From JANQHO01 sp965218075 (lineage in GTDB: Bacteria > Bacteroidota > Bacteroidia > Flavobacteriales > Schleiferiaceae), in assembly GCA_965218075.1 (NCBI GenBank), contig CBDCJZ010000003.1, positions 1,674,001 to 1,738,000 of the forward strand: a stretch of 64,000 bases of DNA, written 5' to 3'. Position 1 is the first letter of the stretch; every line of letters starts with the position of its first letter. The notes under the pieces are model-generated. The model was given only the letters and a program-made list of their open reading frames with translations. It searched no databases and was not told where the DNA came from. The position numbers were made by a program, and so were the translations under genes. Of the stretch, positions 27,101-36,231 are shown piece after piece.

Positions 27101-27622
27101 ATCCAAATGATCATTAATAAGGAATTGGGGTTGGCCAAAAACGAAAACCCCATCCAAGGTAGCTTTATCATTGAAGAGCTAACCGACCTGGTTGAAGAAG
27201 CTGTATTAACCGAGTTTGACCGAATTACTGAAGGAGGGGGCGTACTTGGCTCCATGGAAACCATGTACCAGCGTAGCAAAATACAGGAAGAGAGTCTTTA
27301 TTATGAAACTCTCAAGCATACCGGAGAATTCCCCGTCATTGGTGTAAACACTTTCCGTAGTTCTACTGACTCACCAACCATAGTATATGGAGAGGTGATC
27401 CGTGCTACCAAAGAAGAGAAGCAATACCAAATAGAAATGCTGAACCATCTGCAACAACGCAATAAAGAATATTCCAATAAATGGCTGAGAAGATTACAAG
27501 ATGCTGCTATACACAACAAAAATATGTTTAATGTGCTGATGGAAACCGTAAAATACTGCTCCTTAGGACAGATTACTAATGCTTTGTTTGAGGTTGGAGG
27601 ACAATACCGCAGGAATATGTAG
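24107..27622 (+). CDS. icmF: Fused isobutyryl-CoA mutase (B12-dependent)
   Basis: The product has 1171 residues, full length for the fused family. In order: a B12-binding domain (residues 10-140, DGHDAA at 23-28 with the cobalt-ligating His), a MeaI-like G-protein chaperone (GTGGAGKSS at 204-212, DPSKKKTGGALLGDR, IVVLNKFDKRG), a linker, and the acyl-CoA mutase TIM barrel (MFAGEGGPERTNRRFHYVS, SGFGLCMPTVSVS, SGYHIAEAGANP). It interconverts isobutyryl-CoA and butyryl-CoA, or related branched acyl-CoAs, with adenosylcobalamin. It stands alone with its own promoter. Confidence 0.93.
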   Translation: MRQVTPYKPKNKIRIVTATSLFDGHDAAINIMRRIIQSTGCEVIHLGHNRSVEEVVNTAIQEDAQAIAMTSYQGGHIEYFKYMRDLLNEKGANYIKIFGGGGGVILSEEIEELHAYGIDRIYSPDDGRKMTLQGMINDMVEKCDFPTGRGINGEISQSLEKRFKPAIARLISGVENYMEEYGEILDIINKKAATVKTPVLGIAGTGGAGKSSLLDELVRRFLLSYRDKPIAILSTDPSKKKTGGALLGDRIRMNAIHDERVYMRSMATRQINSTLSKHIKEAINILKAANYDLIILETSGIGQSDIEIIQYSDVSLYVMTPEYGAATQLEKIHMLDFADIVVLNKFDKRGALDALREVKKQYQRNHQLWDKNVDDMPVYSSIASQFNDPGVNALYRALIDKIIEKTGAVGYLKSNFMRDEKTSEKVYIIPPNRIRYLSEITENNRAYDITVQKQVEIAQKLYGLYQTILTFDGPDLLKDSDIDLDSSDRQTNSLSKDNDMKIIRILLKKFQEVKKHLYSDNWDIICNWESKVKRYKDKIYAFTVRDKKIEVKTHTESLSHTQVPKVSLPKYTAWGDLLKWSLQENVPGEFPYTAGIYLFKRTGEDPIRMFAGEGGPERTNRRFHYVSQDMPTVRLSTAFDSVTLYGNDSDYRPDIYGKIGNSGVSICCLDDAKKLYSGFGLCMPTVSVSMTINGPAPMLLAFFMNAAIDQQCEKCIREKGLENEVEAKLKELYDNKNLQRPIYQGLTENAENIQDRSELLSHISVKGNLPKGNSGLGLMLLGITGDQILDVETYNQIKARTLSVVRGTVQADILKEDQAQNTCIFSTEFALRLMGDVQKNFIANKVRNFYSVSISGYHIAEAGANPITQLAFTLANGFTYVEYYLSCGMHINDFGHNLSFFFSNSIDPEYAVIGRAARRIWSKALKHKYRANPRAQMLKYHIQTSGRSLHAQEIQFNDIRTTLQALYAIYDNCNSLHTNAYDEAITTPTEESVRRAIAIQMIINKELGLAKNENPIQGSFIIEELTDLVEEAVLTEFDRITEGGGVLGSMETMYQRSKIQEESLYYETLKHTGEFPVIGVNTFRSSTDSPTIVYGEVIRATKEEKQYQIEMLNHLQQRNKEYSNKWLRRLQDAAIHNKNMFNVLMETVKYCSLGQITNALFEVGGQYRRNM

Positions 27623-28107
27623 ATCTTAATTCTGAGAAAAATGATTGCTCCTCTAGTATTCTAACAATACTGCTACATTCAAAACAGAATGTTTTGCTCT
27701 TCTAGAAACTAGCTCAGCTAACTTACTTCTTTCATATTATGTTCCATCTTTTTCACTCCATCCTTTTGGTGTAATCCAGAATAACTCTCTCCAAGATGCT
27801 CACGCTGTTGGGGGTGTTCGTGATAACAAGCAATGTAAGGGATGTAATTTCGTTTGTAGTTATGTATAGTTGTATTTGAGAAGAAAGTATATCGCGCTCT
27901 GAAAAGTTACAGTAAGACTTTCATGAGAAGGTGAATTGGGGGGATATTCAAAAAACAGACTCTGGAAAATACTGTTAAGTCAAAAGTTCTTGGAAAATTT
28001 TTACTGATTCCGTAGCTTTGATTGAAAAATAAGCTGATAGAGTATTTGTCACAATACAATTATCTTAAACCGTCAGGATTAAGCAGTAATTAGTAACCAC
28101 TATAATT
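27623..28107. other. Gene-free region upstream of paaD
   Basis: About 485 bases with stops in all frames. A minus-strand stretch (reading NYIPYIACYHEHPQQREHLG) looks like worn coding DNA of unknown origin. No paaA-paaC remnant was recognised. Confidence 0.4.
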
Positions 28108-28593
28108 ATGACTACTCAAAACTTAATATGGCAATGGCTAGAAGAGGTTGCTGATCCGGAGATTCCTGTTTTAACCGTAGTGGATTTGGGTATAGTGAGA
28201 GAGGTAAACCTGGAAGGAGAATACCCGGCAGTTAAAATTACTTCTACCTATTCCGGCTGCCCAGCTATGAATGAAATTGAGCAGAACATCAGGCTTAAAC
28301 TTCAAGAAAAAGGACTGAAGAATGTTGAGGTGCAAACCATTCTTTCTCCACCGTGGACCACCAACTGGATGACCAAAAAAGGCAAAGAAAAGTTGAGAGA
28401 ATATGGCATAGCTCCACCCGAAGGTGTATCTGTCGATAAACTTGCTTTATTCAGTAAATCCAAGCAAATAGCCTGCTCACACTGTGGTTTTAAGGATACT
28501 AGCATGATAAGCCAATTTGGTTCAACGGCCTGCAAGGCACTATACAAATGCAATAATTGTCAGGAACCTTTTGATTATTTTAAGTGTATATAA
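28108..28593 (+). CDS. paaD: PaaD-like Fe-S assembly protein of phenylacetyl-CoA epoxidase
   Basis: The product has 161 residues. A MIP18/DUF59 domain (residues 8-85, with VVDLGIVREV and STYSGCPAM) is followed by a zinc-ribbon-like tail with Cys at 123, 126, 142, 148 and 151. This two-part layout is specific to PaaD (also called PaaJ) and separates it from the shorter SufT-type proteins. The family helps assemble or mature the diiron phenylacetyl-CoA epoxidase PaaABC(E). Those partner genes are not in this window. paaG follows 45 bases later. Confidence 0.88.
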   Translation: MTTQNLIWQWLEEVADPEIPVLTVVDLGIVREVNLEGEYPAVKITSTYSGCPAMNEIEQNIRLKLQEKGLKNVEVQTILSPPWTTNWMTKKGKEKLREYGIAPPEGVSVDKLALFSKSKQIACSHCGFKDTSMISQFGSTACKALYKCNNCQEPFDYFKCI

Positions 28594-28638
28594 GATCAAG
28601 CAGAAATAGCTTTATAAATTCGAAGCAGAACCAAACTT

Positions 28639-29418
28639 ATGTCCCAATACATTCTTTCTGAAAAACGAGGACAAGTACTTAAAGTTGTCTTTAATCGTCC
28701 CGAAAAATATAACAGTTTTGTGCGTGAAATGGCTCTGACTTTTCAGGAGAAGTTAAAACAGGCCTCTTTAGATCCTCATATCCGTTGTGTTTATATTATC
28801 GGCTCCGGTAAGGCCTTTTGTGCTGGTCAGGATTTGCAAGAAGTTGCTGACCCCAATGGTCCCGAACCAACCAAAATTGTGAATGAACATTATAATCCCA
28901 TCATCATTCAAATGCGTGAACTAAAAAAGCCTATTGTATGTGCCGTAAATGGGGTAGCGGCTGGGGCAGGTGCTAATATTGCCTTGGCAGGAGACGTAGT
29001 AGTAGCCGCTTATTCGGCCTCCTTTATTCAGGCCTTTTCCAAAATAGGTTTGATACCTGATAGCGGTGGTACCTATACTTTACCCCGTTTGGTTGGCTTG
29101 CAGAAAGCTTCCTCTTTAATGATGCTGGGAGATAAAGTAAGCTCACCCGAAGCTGAACGAATAGGTATGATCTATAAAGCATTTGAAGATGAGGCTTTTA
29201 TTGAAGAATCTTTCAAAATAGCAGAAACTCTTGGTAAAATGCCCACCCAAACTTTGGCTTACACTAAAAAACTACTCAATCAAACATATTTTAATCGCTT
29301 AGACGAACAGCTTAAAGCTGAAGATAAATACCAAACCTTAGTGAGTAAAACTTATGACTATAAAGAAGGTGTAAATGCTTTTTTAGAGAAACGCAAACCG
29401 GATTTTAAAGGAAAATGA
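28639..29418 (+). CDS. paaG: Enoyl-CoA hydratase/isomerase, PaaG-like
   Basis: The product has 259 residues with the crotonase fold. The oxyanion-hole segments are GSGKAFCAGQDLQEVA (near 58) and NGVAAGAGANIALAGD (near 100). FSKIGLIPDSGGTYTLPRLV (near 135) with its Asp is typical of PaaG, the isomerase that rearranges the ring-epoxide CoA ester to the oxepin. A general enoyl-CoA hydratase role cannot be excluded. It is in line between paaD and a 3-hydroxyacyl-CoA dehydrogenase, which supports the phenylacetate assignment. Confidence 0.87.
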   Translation: MSQYILSEKRGQVLKVVFNRPEKYNSFVREMALTFQEKLKQASLDPHIRCVYIIGSGKAFCAGQDLQEVADPNGPEPTKIVNEHYNPIIIQMRELKKPIVCAVNGVAAGAGANIALAGDVVVAAYSASFIQAFSKIGLIPDSGGTYTLPRLVGLQKASSLMMLGDKVSSPEAERIGMIYKAFEDEAFIEESFKIAETLGKMPTQTLAYTKKLLNQTYFNRLDEQLKAEDKYQTLVSKTYDYKEGVNAFLEKRKPDFKGK

Positions 29419-29558
29419 ATGACTTATCAGCTAAATATCCATTTGCGAGATAATGCCTTTGAATTAAAACTCCATTAATTTACTTATGAGAAAATAAAAT
29501 CTAACTTAAATGTCGGTTAACTATATGATAGCCAAATAATAGCTAACAAATAACAAAA

Positions 29559-30713
29559 ATGAGAATAGGAATAGCAGGAGCAGGGGTCATGGGTTCAGGA
29601 ATAGCGCAGATAGCGGCTCAAAATGGGTATAAGGTAGTATTGTACGATAACAGTCCGTTGGCGATTAAAAAGGCAAAAAAGGCACACGAAAAAGTATTGG
29701 CTCGTCTAACAGAAAAAGGAAAGCTAAAAGAAGAAGAAAGTCGAGAGATCATCAACCAGATTCACTACTCTAATTCACCGAATCACTTTCGTAATTGTAA
29801 CTTGATAATAGAAGCAATCATCGAAAATCTGGAAACTAAAAAAAAGCTCTTTAAAGAGCTTTCAGAGATTGCTCGCGAAGATTGCATTTTAGCTTCTAAC
29901 ACATCCTCCCTCTCTATTTCTTCCATCGGCTGTTCGGCGAAGAATGCCGGCCGGATAATCGGCATACATTTTTTTAATCCAGTACCCTTAATGCCTTTGG
30001 TGGAAATTATTCCGTCTATCACCACGAGTTCCAAAGTCACTTTGAAAGCCAGAAAATGGATTGATAGCTGGGGTAAAGTGACTGTATTGGCCAAAGATAC
30101 TCCGGGTTTTATTGTGAACCGAATAGCTCGGCCTTTTTACGGAGAAGCTATTCGTATTTACGAAGAGGGCTTAGCCGATCCATCTACTATTGATTGGGCA
30201 ATGACCGAGCTAGGAGGCTTTCGAATGGGCCCTTTTACATTAATGGATTTTATCGGTCATGATGTAAATTACAATGTGACGGAGACCATTTTCAGGAGAT
30301 TTTATTATGATCCTCGCTATAAACCCAATTTTACCCAAAAGCGCTTAATGGAGGCAGGATGGTTAGGCCGTAGAACTGGCAGAGGTTTTTACGATTACAG
30401 CAAAGGAACTAAAAAATTAGAACCAAGTAAGGATCGGGAACTGGGTGAAAATATTCTCTGGCGCATATTGGTTATGCTTATCAACGAAGCGGCAGATGCT
30501 TTACACCTCAAGGTTGCAACTAAAGAAGATATTGACTTAGCCATGACAAAAGGGGTAAACTATCCTAAGGGACTGTTAAGATGGGCAGATGAAAAAGGCA
30601 TAGCGTATTGTGTGGAAACATTGGATCGCTTGCATAACGAATACTTGGAAGATCGCTATCGTTGTAGTCCTTTACTGCGGAAAATGGCCAGAGAAGAGAA
30701 GAGATTTTATTAA
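29559..30713 (+). CDS. paaH: 3-hydroxyacyl-CoA dehydrogenase, PaaH-like
   Basis: The product has 384 residues. The NAD-binding motif GAGVMGSGIAQIAAQNG is at residues 6-22, followed by the catalytic region NTSSLSISSI and GIHFFNPVPLMPLVEI (His). Two C-terminal 3HCDH domains follow (DTPGFIVNRIARPFYGEA, then AWLGRRTGRGFYDYSKG-like). It oxidises 3-hydroxyacyl-CoA with NAD. The length is longer than the minimal HBD type and fits PaaH. It is 140 bases after paaG and likely co-transcribed with it. Confidence 0.88.
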   Translation: MRIGIAGAGVMGSGIAQIAAQNGYKVVLYDNSPLAIKKAKKAHEKVLARLTEKGKLKEEESREIINQIHYSNSPNHFRNCNLIIEAIIENLETKKKLFKELSEIAREDCILASNTSSLSISSIGCSAKNAGRIIGIHFFNPVPLMPLVEIIPSITTSSKVTLKARKWIDSWGKVTVLAKDTPGFIVNRIARPFYGEAIRIYEEGLADPSTIDWAMTELGGFRMGPFTLMDFIGHDVNYNVTETIFRRFYYDPRYKPNFTQKRLMEAGWLGRRTGRGFYDYSKGTKKLEPSKDRELGENILWRILVMLINEAADALHLKVATKEDIDLAMTKGVNYPKGLLRWADEKGIAYCVETLDRLHNEYLEDRYRCSPLLRKMAREEKRFY

Positions 30714-31362
30714 AACATTACTAACTTCGATTTGCTGTTGAATGTATTAAAACACGAGCAAAAATTAATATTTCAGCACTGCTTTAATTAGAGGAATAAG
30801 AAAATAACTTGTGTAAAAATGGGAAGTAGAGGGATTTTTATTGTATTTGACAAAGTAAATCCATCAATGATATCTAAAAATGAAGTTTTTTTTAATCCTG
30901 ATTGTCTCAAAATTTTTATGTGTACAAACTTACCTTGATTCCATATGTTAGGTAAAAGTGATTGACCCAACAAATATGAAACTACCGAGTGACAAAGTTT
31001 TATTTCGAATGAAATTTTAATGAAGTACTCGGTAAGGTATGAGGTCAATTTTTATGGAAAAGCTTTACCTTTTGATCAAAACACTGACTTAGAGAAAGTA
31101 GTTGAAGTTAGATGTAGTTGCAAGTATTGGTGATGTAGTAGTTCTATAAGCTTCCCTTGCATTTTATAAACTTTTGTTGTAGTCTGCTTGGCCATTACGG
31201 CTAGCAATAACTATATTCTAAACACTGATAATAGAGAAATTGAAATCAGCTTAAGTGGTTATCAGAATGGAGTTATCGAATAATCGAGTAGTTTTAGTGG
31301 TTGATGAAGTAGCGTATGAACTCAGGGAATTTTGTAAAACAACAAAAGTTAATTATACTCTC
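30714..31362. other. Gene-free region
   Basis: About 650 AT-rich bases after paaH. Open frames here are short, lack domains and overlap nothing conserved. No hairpin terminator was clear. Confidence 0.4.
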
Positions 31363-31405
31363 ATGAAAACAATCATTCTTCCTATTTTTATTGGACTATT
31401 ATTTT
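31363..31405 (+). pseudogene. Start of an exported-protein gene cut by an IS element
   Basis: ATG at 31363 opens MKTIILPIFIGLLFS, a typical signal peptide start, and the frame then runs into the IS end at 31406 and stops at its TAA. No continuation was found beyond the right IS end at 32527. The IS appears to have inserted into, or replaced, a gene for an exported protein. Confidence 0.5.
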
Positions 31406-31499
31406 CGTAATAATACTCATTTGGATAACTAAGAGTGTAGTTCTTTGTTAGCGGATTATAAGGATTTGCTGGGCGGTCTTCCCTTCACTTCTGTAGGTC

Positions 31500-31661
31500 C
31501 TAATTATAAACACGATTGGAATTAAAAGGCGGATCTAAGTAAATCAGGTCTACTTTGATGCCCTGATCTAGGAACTTTTGCATAGCCTCCTTACAATCTG
31601 ATCTATAAAGTAGGTTTCGATTAAGATTTTGTGTAACTAAATTATCTATAGAATTTAGCAT
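31500..31661 (-). pseudogene. DNA methyltransferase N-terminal fragment carried by IS copy A
   Basis: On the minus strand from the ATG at 31661 the frame reads MLNSIDNLVTQNLNRNLLYR, then SDCKEAMQKFLDQGIKVDLI and YLDPPFNSNRVYN before a stop. DLIYLDPPFNSNR is catalytic motif IV of N6-adenine or N4-cytosine DNA methyltransferases. Only about 53 codons remain, with none of the later motifs, so it cannot be active. Confidence 0.75.
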
Positions 31662-31880
31662 AAGATCATCTTGTTTAAAGTGTTAAAGAACATTTGATTT
31701 TTACAAATATTCCTAATTATTATATTGTAAGCAAACTCAATTAAGATAACCATCTAAATATTTAGCGCTTACATGTTGATAAATACCATAAATCCCTCTT
31801 TTTACAATAGACCAGAACCCCTCATATTGTATTGGTATGTAATATCGTTATTGCAAAATCTTTCTTTATGCTTAATGATT

Positions 31881-32439
31881 TTATGATACATATAATCGCC
31901 TATACTCTTGTAGGACGGGTTTTCTTCTGTTATAAGGGTACTTTGCCTCCAATCTATATTCGCCCCTATCATCTTTATCAATTTCATATTTATTAGGATT
32001 ATCTGTCTTTTCAGCATGTACAGACCCTTTTCTCTCTACCATTCCTAGAACAGGAGTCTTTTCACTTTCCCGACCCCTTTTATTGAAAGAGTCCTTTTCA
32101 TATTCAGTTTTTCTAATATTATCTTTACGTGGCTTGCCACCTACATAGGTCTCGTCCATTTCTATAATTCCTTGTAATAAAGTATTTTTTTTGCCCCTAG
32201 TACAAGAGACAAAGCTAAAAATCATTTTTGCAAAGGTGTCTGTGTCCCCTGAAAGATTGTATTTATGCGTACATGAAAGTATATGATGGCAACTAGCACA
32301 CATATACCTAATTATCTTTTTGCTTTTTACCCGTCTTATGTTCACTTCCAAAATAAGGGCATATGAAGTTATTTCTTCCCCATCTTATCTTTTCTAAATA
32401 GGCTATACAAGATTCTTCTGTAGGGAATATTTTGTACAT
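31881..32439 (-). pseudogene. ISXO2-like transposase pseudogene (copy A)
   Basis: The N-terminus (MYKIFPTEESCIAYLEKIRW) and zinc-ribbon region begin at 32439. The ribbon has CPYFG where copy B has SPYCG, so neither copy keeps the full Cys set. One extra T near 32308 shifts the frame against copy B. In the second frame the DDE segment is readable: GIIEMDETYVGGKPRKDN and EKTPVLGMVERKG. The 3' third is worn away. The family start Met is also changed to Thr (ATG to ACG at 32453). It is inactive by itself. Confidence 0.8.
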
Positions 32440-32734
32440 TTCTGTTATGTTCGTTTTAATTCTATGTTTTTATTAATTGCACAAATATACAAAATTATTT
32501 CTACATATCCAAATGAGTATTATTACGTTAAATTTTATATATATTCCTGATATAACAACATGAAAAAGAAAGTCAAAGAGAACTCCTTAGATATTATCAA
32601 CGCCTACTGAATCTTATCCTGCAACAAACAAATAATAGCGATTTATTATTACAAAATATCTCCACAAGTATCCAAATGTTTATTTTTACGGAAAGTATTT
32701 CCAAATTTTTGTTAAAACAAATTAAAGTATAGCT

Positions 32735-33211
32735 ATGGGAGGTATAAATTATTATACGAAGGAGGGGCTGAAGAGGGTTAAGGAAGAGTTGGAATACTTG
32801 AAAAATGTTGAAAGACCTTGTATATCTCGACAAATAGCTGAAGCAAGAGATAAAGGAGATTTTTCTGAAAACGCCGAATATGATGCTGCAAAAGAAGCTC
32901 AAGGGCTGCTAGAGATGAAGATCAGCAAGATGGAAGATACAATTGCTGATGCCAGGGTTTTAGATAGTTCACAGATTGATACATCTAAAATTATGGTGCT
33001 CTCCACGGTTAAGATCAAAAATCTTCAGAACGACACGGAAATGAAGTATACCCTAGTTTCAGAGTCGGAAGTAGATCTTAAAAGTGGGAAAATATCCATC
33101 AATTCACCGATAGGCAAAGGACTGATAGGTAAAAAGGTGGGTGAGAAAGCTGAAATTCAAGTTCCCTCGGGTAAAATGATGTTTGAAATAGTAGATATTA
33201 CTCCGAATTAA
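32735..33211 (+). CDS. greA: Transcription elongation factor GreA
   Basis: The product has 158 residues, standard length. The N-terminal coiled coil is clear (TKEGLKRVKEELEYLKNVER, then ARDKGDFSENAEYDAAKEAQ), with the tip acidic residues of DFSENAEYD that act in the RNA polymerase secondary channel. The C-terminal FKBP-like domain (NSPIGKGLIGKKVGEKAEIQ) is complete. It rescues backtracked RNA polymerase by stimulating transcript cleavage. The HIT gene follows nine bases after its stop. Confidence 0.95.
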   Translation: MGGINYYTKEGLKRVKEELEYLKNVERPCISRQIAEARDKGDFSENAEYDAAKEAQGLLEMKISKMEDTIADARVLDSSQIDTSKIMVLSTVKIKNLQNDTEMKYTLVSESEVDLKSGKISINSPIGKGLIGKKVGEKAEIQVPSGKMMFEIVDITPN

Positions 33212-33219
33212 ATGATAAA

Positions 33220-33612
33220 ATGAGCAGTATTTTTAGCAAGATAGTAGCAGGGGAAATACCTTCTTACAAAATAGCAGAAGATGGCTACCATTATGCGTTT
33301 CTCGATATTAACCCTCTGCATGAAGGACATACCTTAGTGATTCCTAAAAAAGAGATAGACTATATATTTGATGTAGAGGACTGCCTGTATGCCAGTCTGT
33401 GGTTATTTGCGAAGAAGATTTCACATGCTATAAGAAAGGCTATTTCCTGTGAGAGAGTAGGAGTAGCTGTTGTAGGGCTTGAAGTGACACATGCTCATAT
33501 TCACCTGATACCTATTAATGGTGTACATGATGTTGATTTCAGTAGACCTAAATTAAAATTTAGTCAAGAGGAATTTAATGTAACGGCGGGAAAAATACGT
33601 AAACGACTTTAA
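33220..33612 (+). CDS. HIT-family nucleotide hydrolase
   Basis: The product has 130 residues. FSKIVAGEIPSYKIAED is the family opening and THAHIHLIPI the histidine triad (His at 91, 93 and 95). It is of the HINT/bacterial HIT type, which hydrolyses AMP-linked small molecules. Gene order greA-HIT is common in Bacteroidota. The stop faces the end of ruvC four bases on. Confidence 0.92.
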   Translation: MSSIFSKIVAGEIPSYKIAEDGYHYAFLDINPLHEGHTLVIPKKEIDYIFDVEDCLYASLWLFAKKISHAIRKAISCERVGVAVVGLEVTHAHIHLIPINGVHDVDFSRPKLKFSQEEFNVTAGKIRKRL

Positions 33613-33616
33613 TTCT

Positions 33617-34168
33617 TTAACTAACTCTTTTCGGATTATTTTTAATAAACTGTTTCCAATTTTTAGTTTTTCTTGTACTTAAGATAGAATTAGACTGGTA
33701 GAAATGGCATGTTGCTACAGCAAGTCCATCTGTAGCATCCATATATTTAGCTTTGATTTTCTGTTGTAAGATATTTTCTAGCATGGCCGCTACTTGTTTT
33801 TTGGAAGCGTTGCCGTTGCCAGTGATAGACTGCTTGATCTTACGGGGAGAATATTCAGCTATCGGGATACTTCGATAAAGTGCTGCAGCCATCACAACAC
33901 CTTGAGCCCGGCTGAGTTTCAACATAGACTGTACATTTTTACCAAAGAAAGGAGCTTCAACAGCCATTTCATCTGGAAGATAGTGCTCTATCAATTTTAA
34001 GGTTCGATCAAAAATGTGCTTTAATATATCTGTATGATCATTGAGCTTATTGAGCATTACTATTCCAGATGTTTCAATGAAAATCTTATTCTTATCCATT
34101 CTTATAGCTCCATACCCCAAGATGTTAGTTCCTGGGTCTATGCCTAAAATCACCTGATTTTTTTTCAT
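33617..34168 (-). CDS. ruvC: Holliday junction endonuclease RuvC
   Basis: The product has 183 residues. The four acidic catalytic residues are visible: Asp11 (LGIDPGTN), Glu70 (AVEAPFFG), Asp144 and Asp147 (DATDGLAVA). It cuts Holliday junctions during recombination repair with RuvAB. The gene runs convergent to the greA-HIT pair with four bases between stops. Length is normal. Confidence 0.95.
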   Translation of the reverse strand: MKKNQVILGIDPGTNILGYGAIRMDKNKIFIETSGIVMLNKLNDHTDILKHIFDRTLKLIEHYLPDEMAVEAPFFGKNVQSMLKLSRAQGVVMAAALYRSIPIAEYSPRKIKQSITGNGNASKKQVAAMLENILQQKIKAKYMDATDGLAVATCHFYQSNSILSTRKTKNWKQFIKNNPKRVS

Positions 34169-34511
34169 TATGGCTAATATAAAGCAATAATTTTGAGTGT
34201 GCTATATGAGCTTACAAGCAACTGGACCAGGGTTGGATTTGGAGAAAAGAGAAACATGGCTCAGGTACAAGAGCTTGGGTGAAAACCAAGTAGCGGAGAC
34301 GATATTTTTTTATTTAAGCCCTCACTATGGATAACAAAAATTCAGTAACACTTTATCCTTTTGAAGGCTCAATAGACGCAACAAAACAAATTATTGAGAA
34401 CAACATTCCTTATAGCGGCAATAATTCACCCTTTTTATATAGCTTATGTTAGCAGGATCGCAGGATCGGGTTTCCTTTTTATACCCTCTAGCCGATGGAA
34501 AGATAGAGAAG
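34169..34511. other. Gene-free region
   Basis: About 340 bases between ruvC and the MscS gene. Plus-strand text near 34329 looks codon-like (MDNKNSVTLYPFEGSID) but is too short to support as a gene. Confidence 0.35.
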
Positions 34512-35777
34512 TTAAAATTTAAGATTTAAATTTTTTAAATCTGTACCACTTGGATTCTGGAATACTCTAAGCCCAAATTTATTAGCTGCGGCAAGAAGAT
34601 GATCAAATATATCCGCCTGTATTCCCTCGTAATTAAGCCAATTGGTGTCATTGCTAAAAGCGTAGACTTCTAAAGGTAAACCCAGTTCATTCGGTTGCAA
34701 ATGCCTTACCATAACTATTTCATTCTGGTCTATTTTGGAATGTTTAATCAAATAGTTTTGTATATATCTTCGGAAGATGCCCAAATTAGTCATATGACGG
34801 CCATTGATCAACGCCTTCTTATCAGCATTAACTTTATGATTGTATTCGTCAATTTCTTTTTGACGACTATTGACGTAATTCCGTATCAACTCAAATTTTG
34901 TATACTGTTCTCGCATCTCATCGGCAACAAATTTTATAGTGCTGATGTCAATATTAATAGAACGCTTAATACGTCTTATTCCCATTGTCTCCATACCACG
35001 CCAGTTTTTGAAACTATCTGAAATAAAAGCATAGGTAGGCACAGTGGTAATTGTTTTATCCCAATTCCTAATTTTAACACTGGTAAGGTTAATTTCAATC
35101 ACGTTCCCGTCAGCTTCGTATTTCTCTATTGATACCCAGTCGCCCAGTTTCACCATGTTATTGGCAGAGATGTGAATACTGGCCACTAAGCCTAATATAG
35201 TATCCCTAAATATTAAAAGGATCACTGCAGTAACAGCACCAAAAGCCGTAAGAATAGCAATAGGGGATTTACTAATAATCATTGAAATGATGAGGATAGT
35301 TCCGCCTATATAATTAATTATAATAAACACCTGGGTGTAACTGCTTACCGGTTTTCCCTCCATTCTTTTAGAATGTAGCCCTATGTATTCCAGTCCCTTG
35401 AGAAAACGGCTCACAGCAATCATTACAATTGCTATCATATATATGACTATAATCTTTTGTAAAAGACTTATGGAAATAGCGACATCACTAAGGACCCATG
35501 GAATGGAATAATAGATGATTAAGGCAGGTACAAGGTGGGCGATGGAATCGAATACCTTTCTGTCCAAAAAAACATCATCATAAGTGCTTTTCGTTTTTTT
35601 GACATAAGTTTTGACAAAGCTGAGAATAATCCTACGGGTAATGTAATCAGCCAAAAAACTAATCAGCGCCAGAAAAACTAGATCAATAGCCAAAGTGAAA
35701 TAAGAAGCTAGTTGCTCGCTTATCCCTCGTTCAATTAACCAATTACGGGACCAGTGCTCCAGGTTAAATTCTTTCAT
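34512..35777 (-). CDS. MscS-family mechanosensitive channel (YbdG-like)
   Basis: The product has 421 residues. Five hydrophobic segments occupy roughly residues 25-200, the last being the pore-lining TM3-like helix and loop (ILTAFGAVTAVILLIFRDTI). The beta domain follows (NNMVKLGDWVSIEKYEADG, VIEINLTSVKIRNWDKTITT), then a long C-terminal cytosolic domain with an insertion of about 60 residues as in the YbdG/MscM branch. It releases solutes on osmotic down-shock. It stands alone. Confidence 0.9.
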   Translation of the reverse strand: MKEFNLEHWSRNWLIERGISEQLASYFTLAIDLVFLALISFLADYITRRIILSFVKTYVKKTKSTYDDVFLDRKVFDSIAHLVPALIIYYSIPWVLSDVAISISLLQKIIVIYMIAIVMIAVSRFLKGLEYIGLHSKRMEGKPVSSYTQVFIIINYIGGTILIISMIISKSPIAILTAFGAVTAVILLIFRDTILGLVASIHISANNMVKLGDWVSIEKYEADGNVIEINLTSVKIRNWDKTITTVPTYAFISDSFKNWRGMETMGIRRIKRSINIDISTIKFVADEMREQYTKFELIRNYVNSRQKEIDEYNHKVNADKKALINGRHMTNLGIFRRYIQNYLIKHSKIDQNEIVMVRHLQPNELGLPLEVYAFSNDTNWLNYEGIQADIFDHLLAAANKFGLRVFQNPSGTDLKNLNLKF

Positions 35778-36231
35778 AAAGGTTTACTTTGAGTGCAAAA
35801 ATAAAATATTCCGCTTCTATCAATCGGACCAGCTAGTGTGGATGGAGCAATAGCTGCAAAGTTTTGCCGAATATACTCGAATTCAGTTTTCTTAATTAAT
35901 TATATTTACCCTGGTTGATTTTTTCCAGCAGTGATTTCCAGTGAAATTATTTGAAGGTATATTTACTTGGAGAGGACAAAATGAAAGGTAGGGAAATAAG
36001 GAAAAACAAAAGACTGCTAAGGACGAGATGGGCAAGACGGTGTTAATACAGTTCGTTTTAATAAGGACGGCTTAAAAATAGATTGTGAGTATATGAATCA
36101 AGAACAAAAATTTTAAATCCCTTATAAAATCATGTTCTTGTATGAATAATAAAACCTTTTGTTTAACAAGAGAGCCGTGCTACCCTGTGCCTGCATTTGT
36201 GAAAAATGCTTTAATAAAGTAATGATTTTAA
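35778..36231. other. Gene-free decayed region
   Basis: About 450 bases upstream of the YdeI-like remnant. Short codon-like stretches (DGVNTVRFNKDGLKIDCEYM near 36029-36088) suggest the 5' part of the same lost gene, but no motif can be named. Confidence 0.35.

Larger units (their letters stand above)
31406..32527 (-). mobile_element. IS1595/ISXO2-like element, copy A (decayed)
   Basis: The element spans about 1122 bases and is bounded by perfect 22-base inverted repeats (31406-31427 and 32506-32527; both begin CGTAATAATACTCATTTGG when read inward). It contains a minus-strand ISXO2-type transposase pseudogene and, near its left end, a fragment of a DNA methyltransferase gene. A clear target-site duplication is not seen. 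The same element, shortened, is at 41249-41987, with near-identical sequence in shared parts. Confidence 0.82.
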
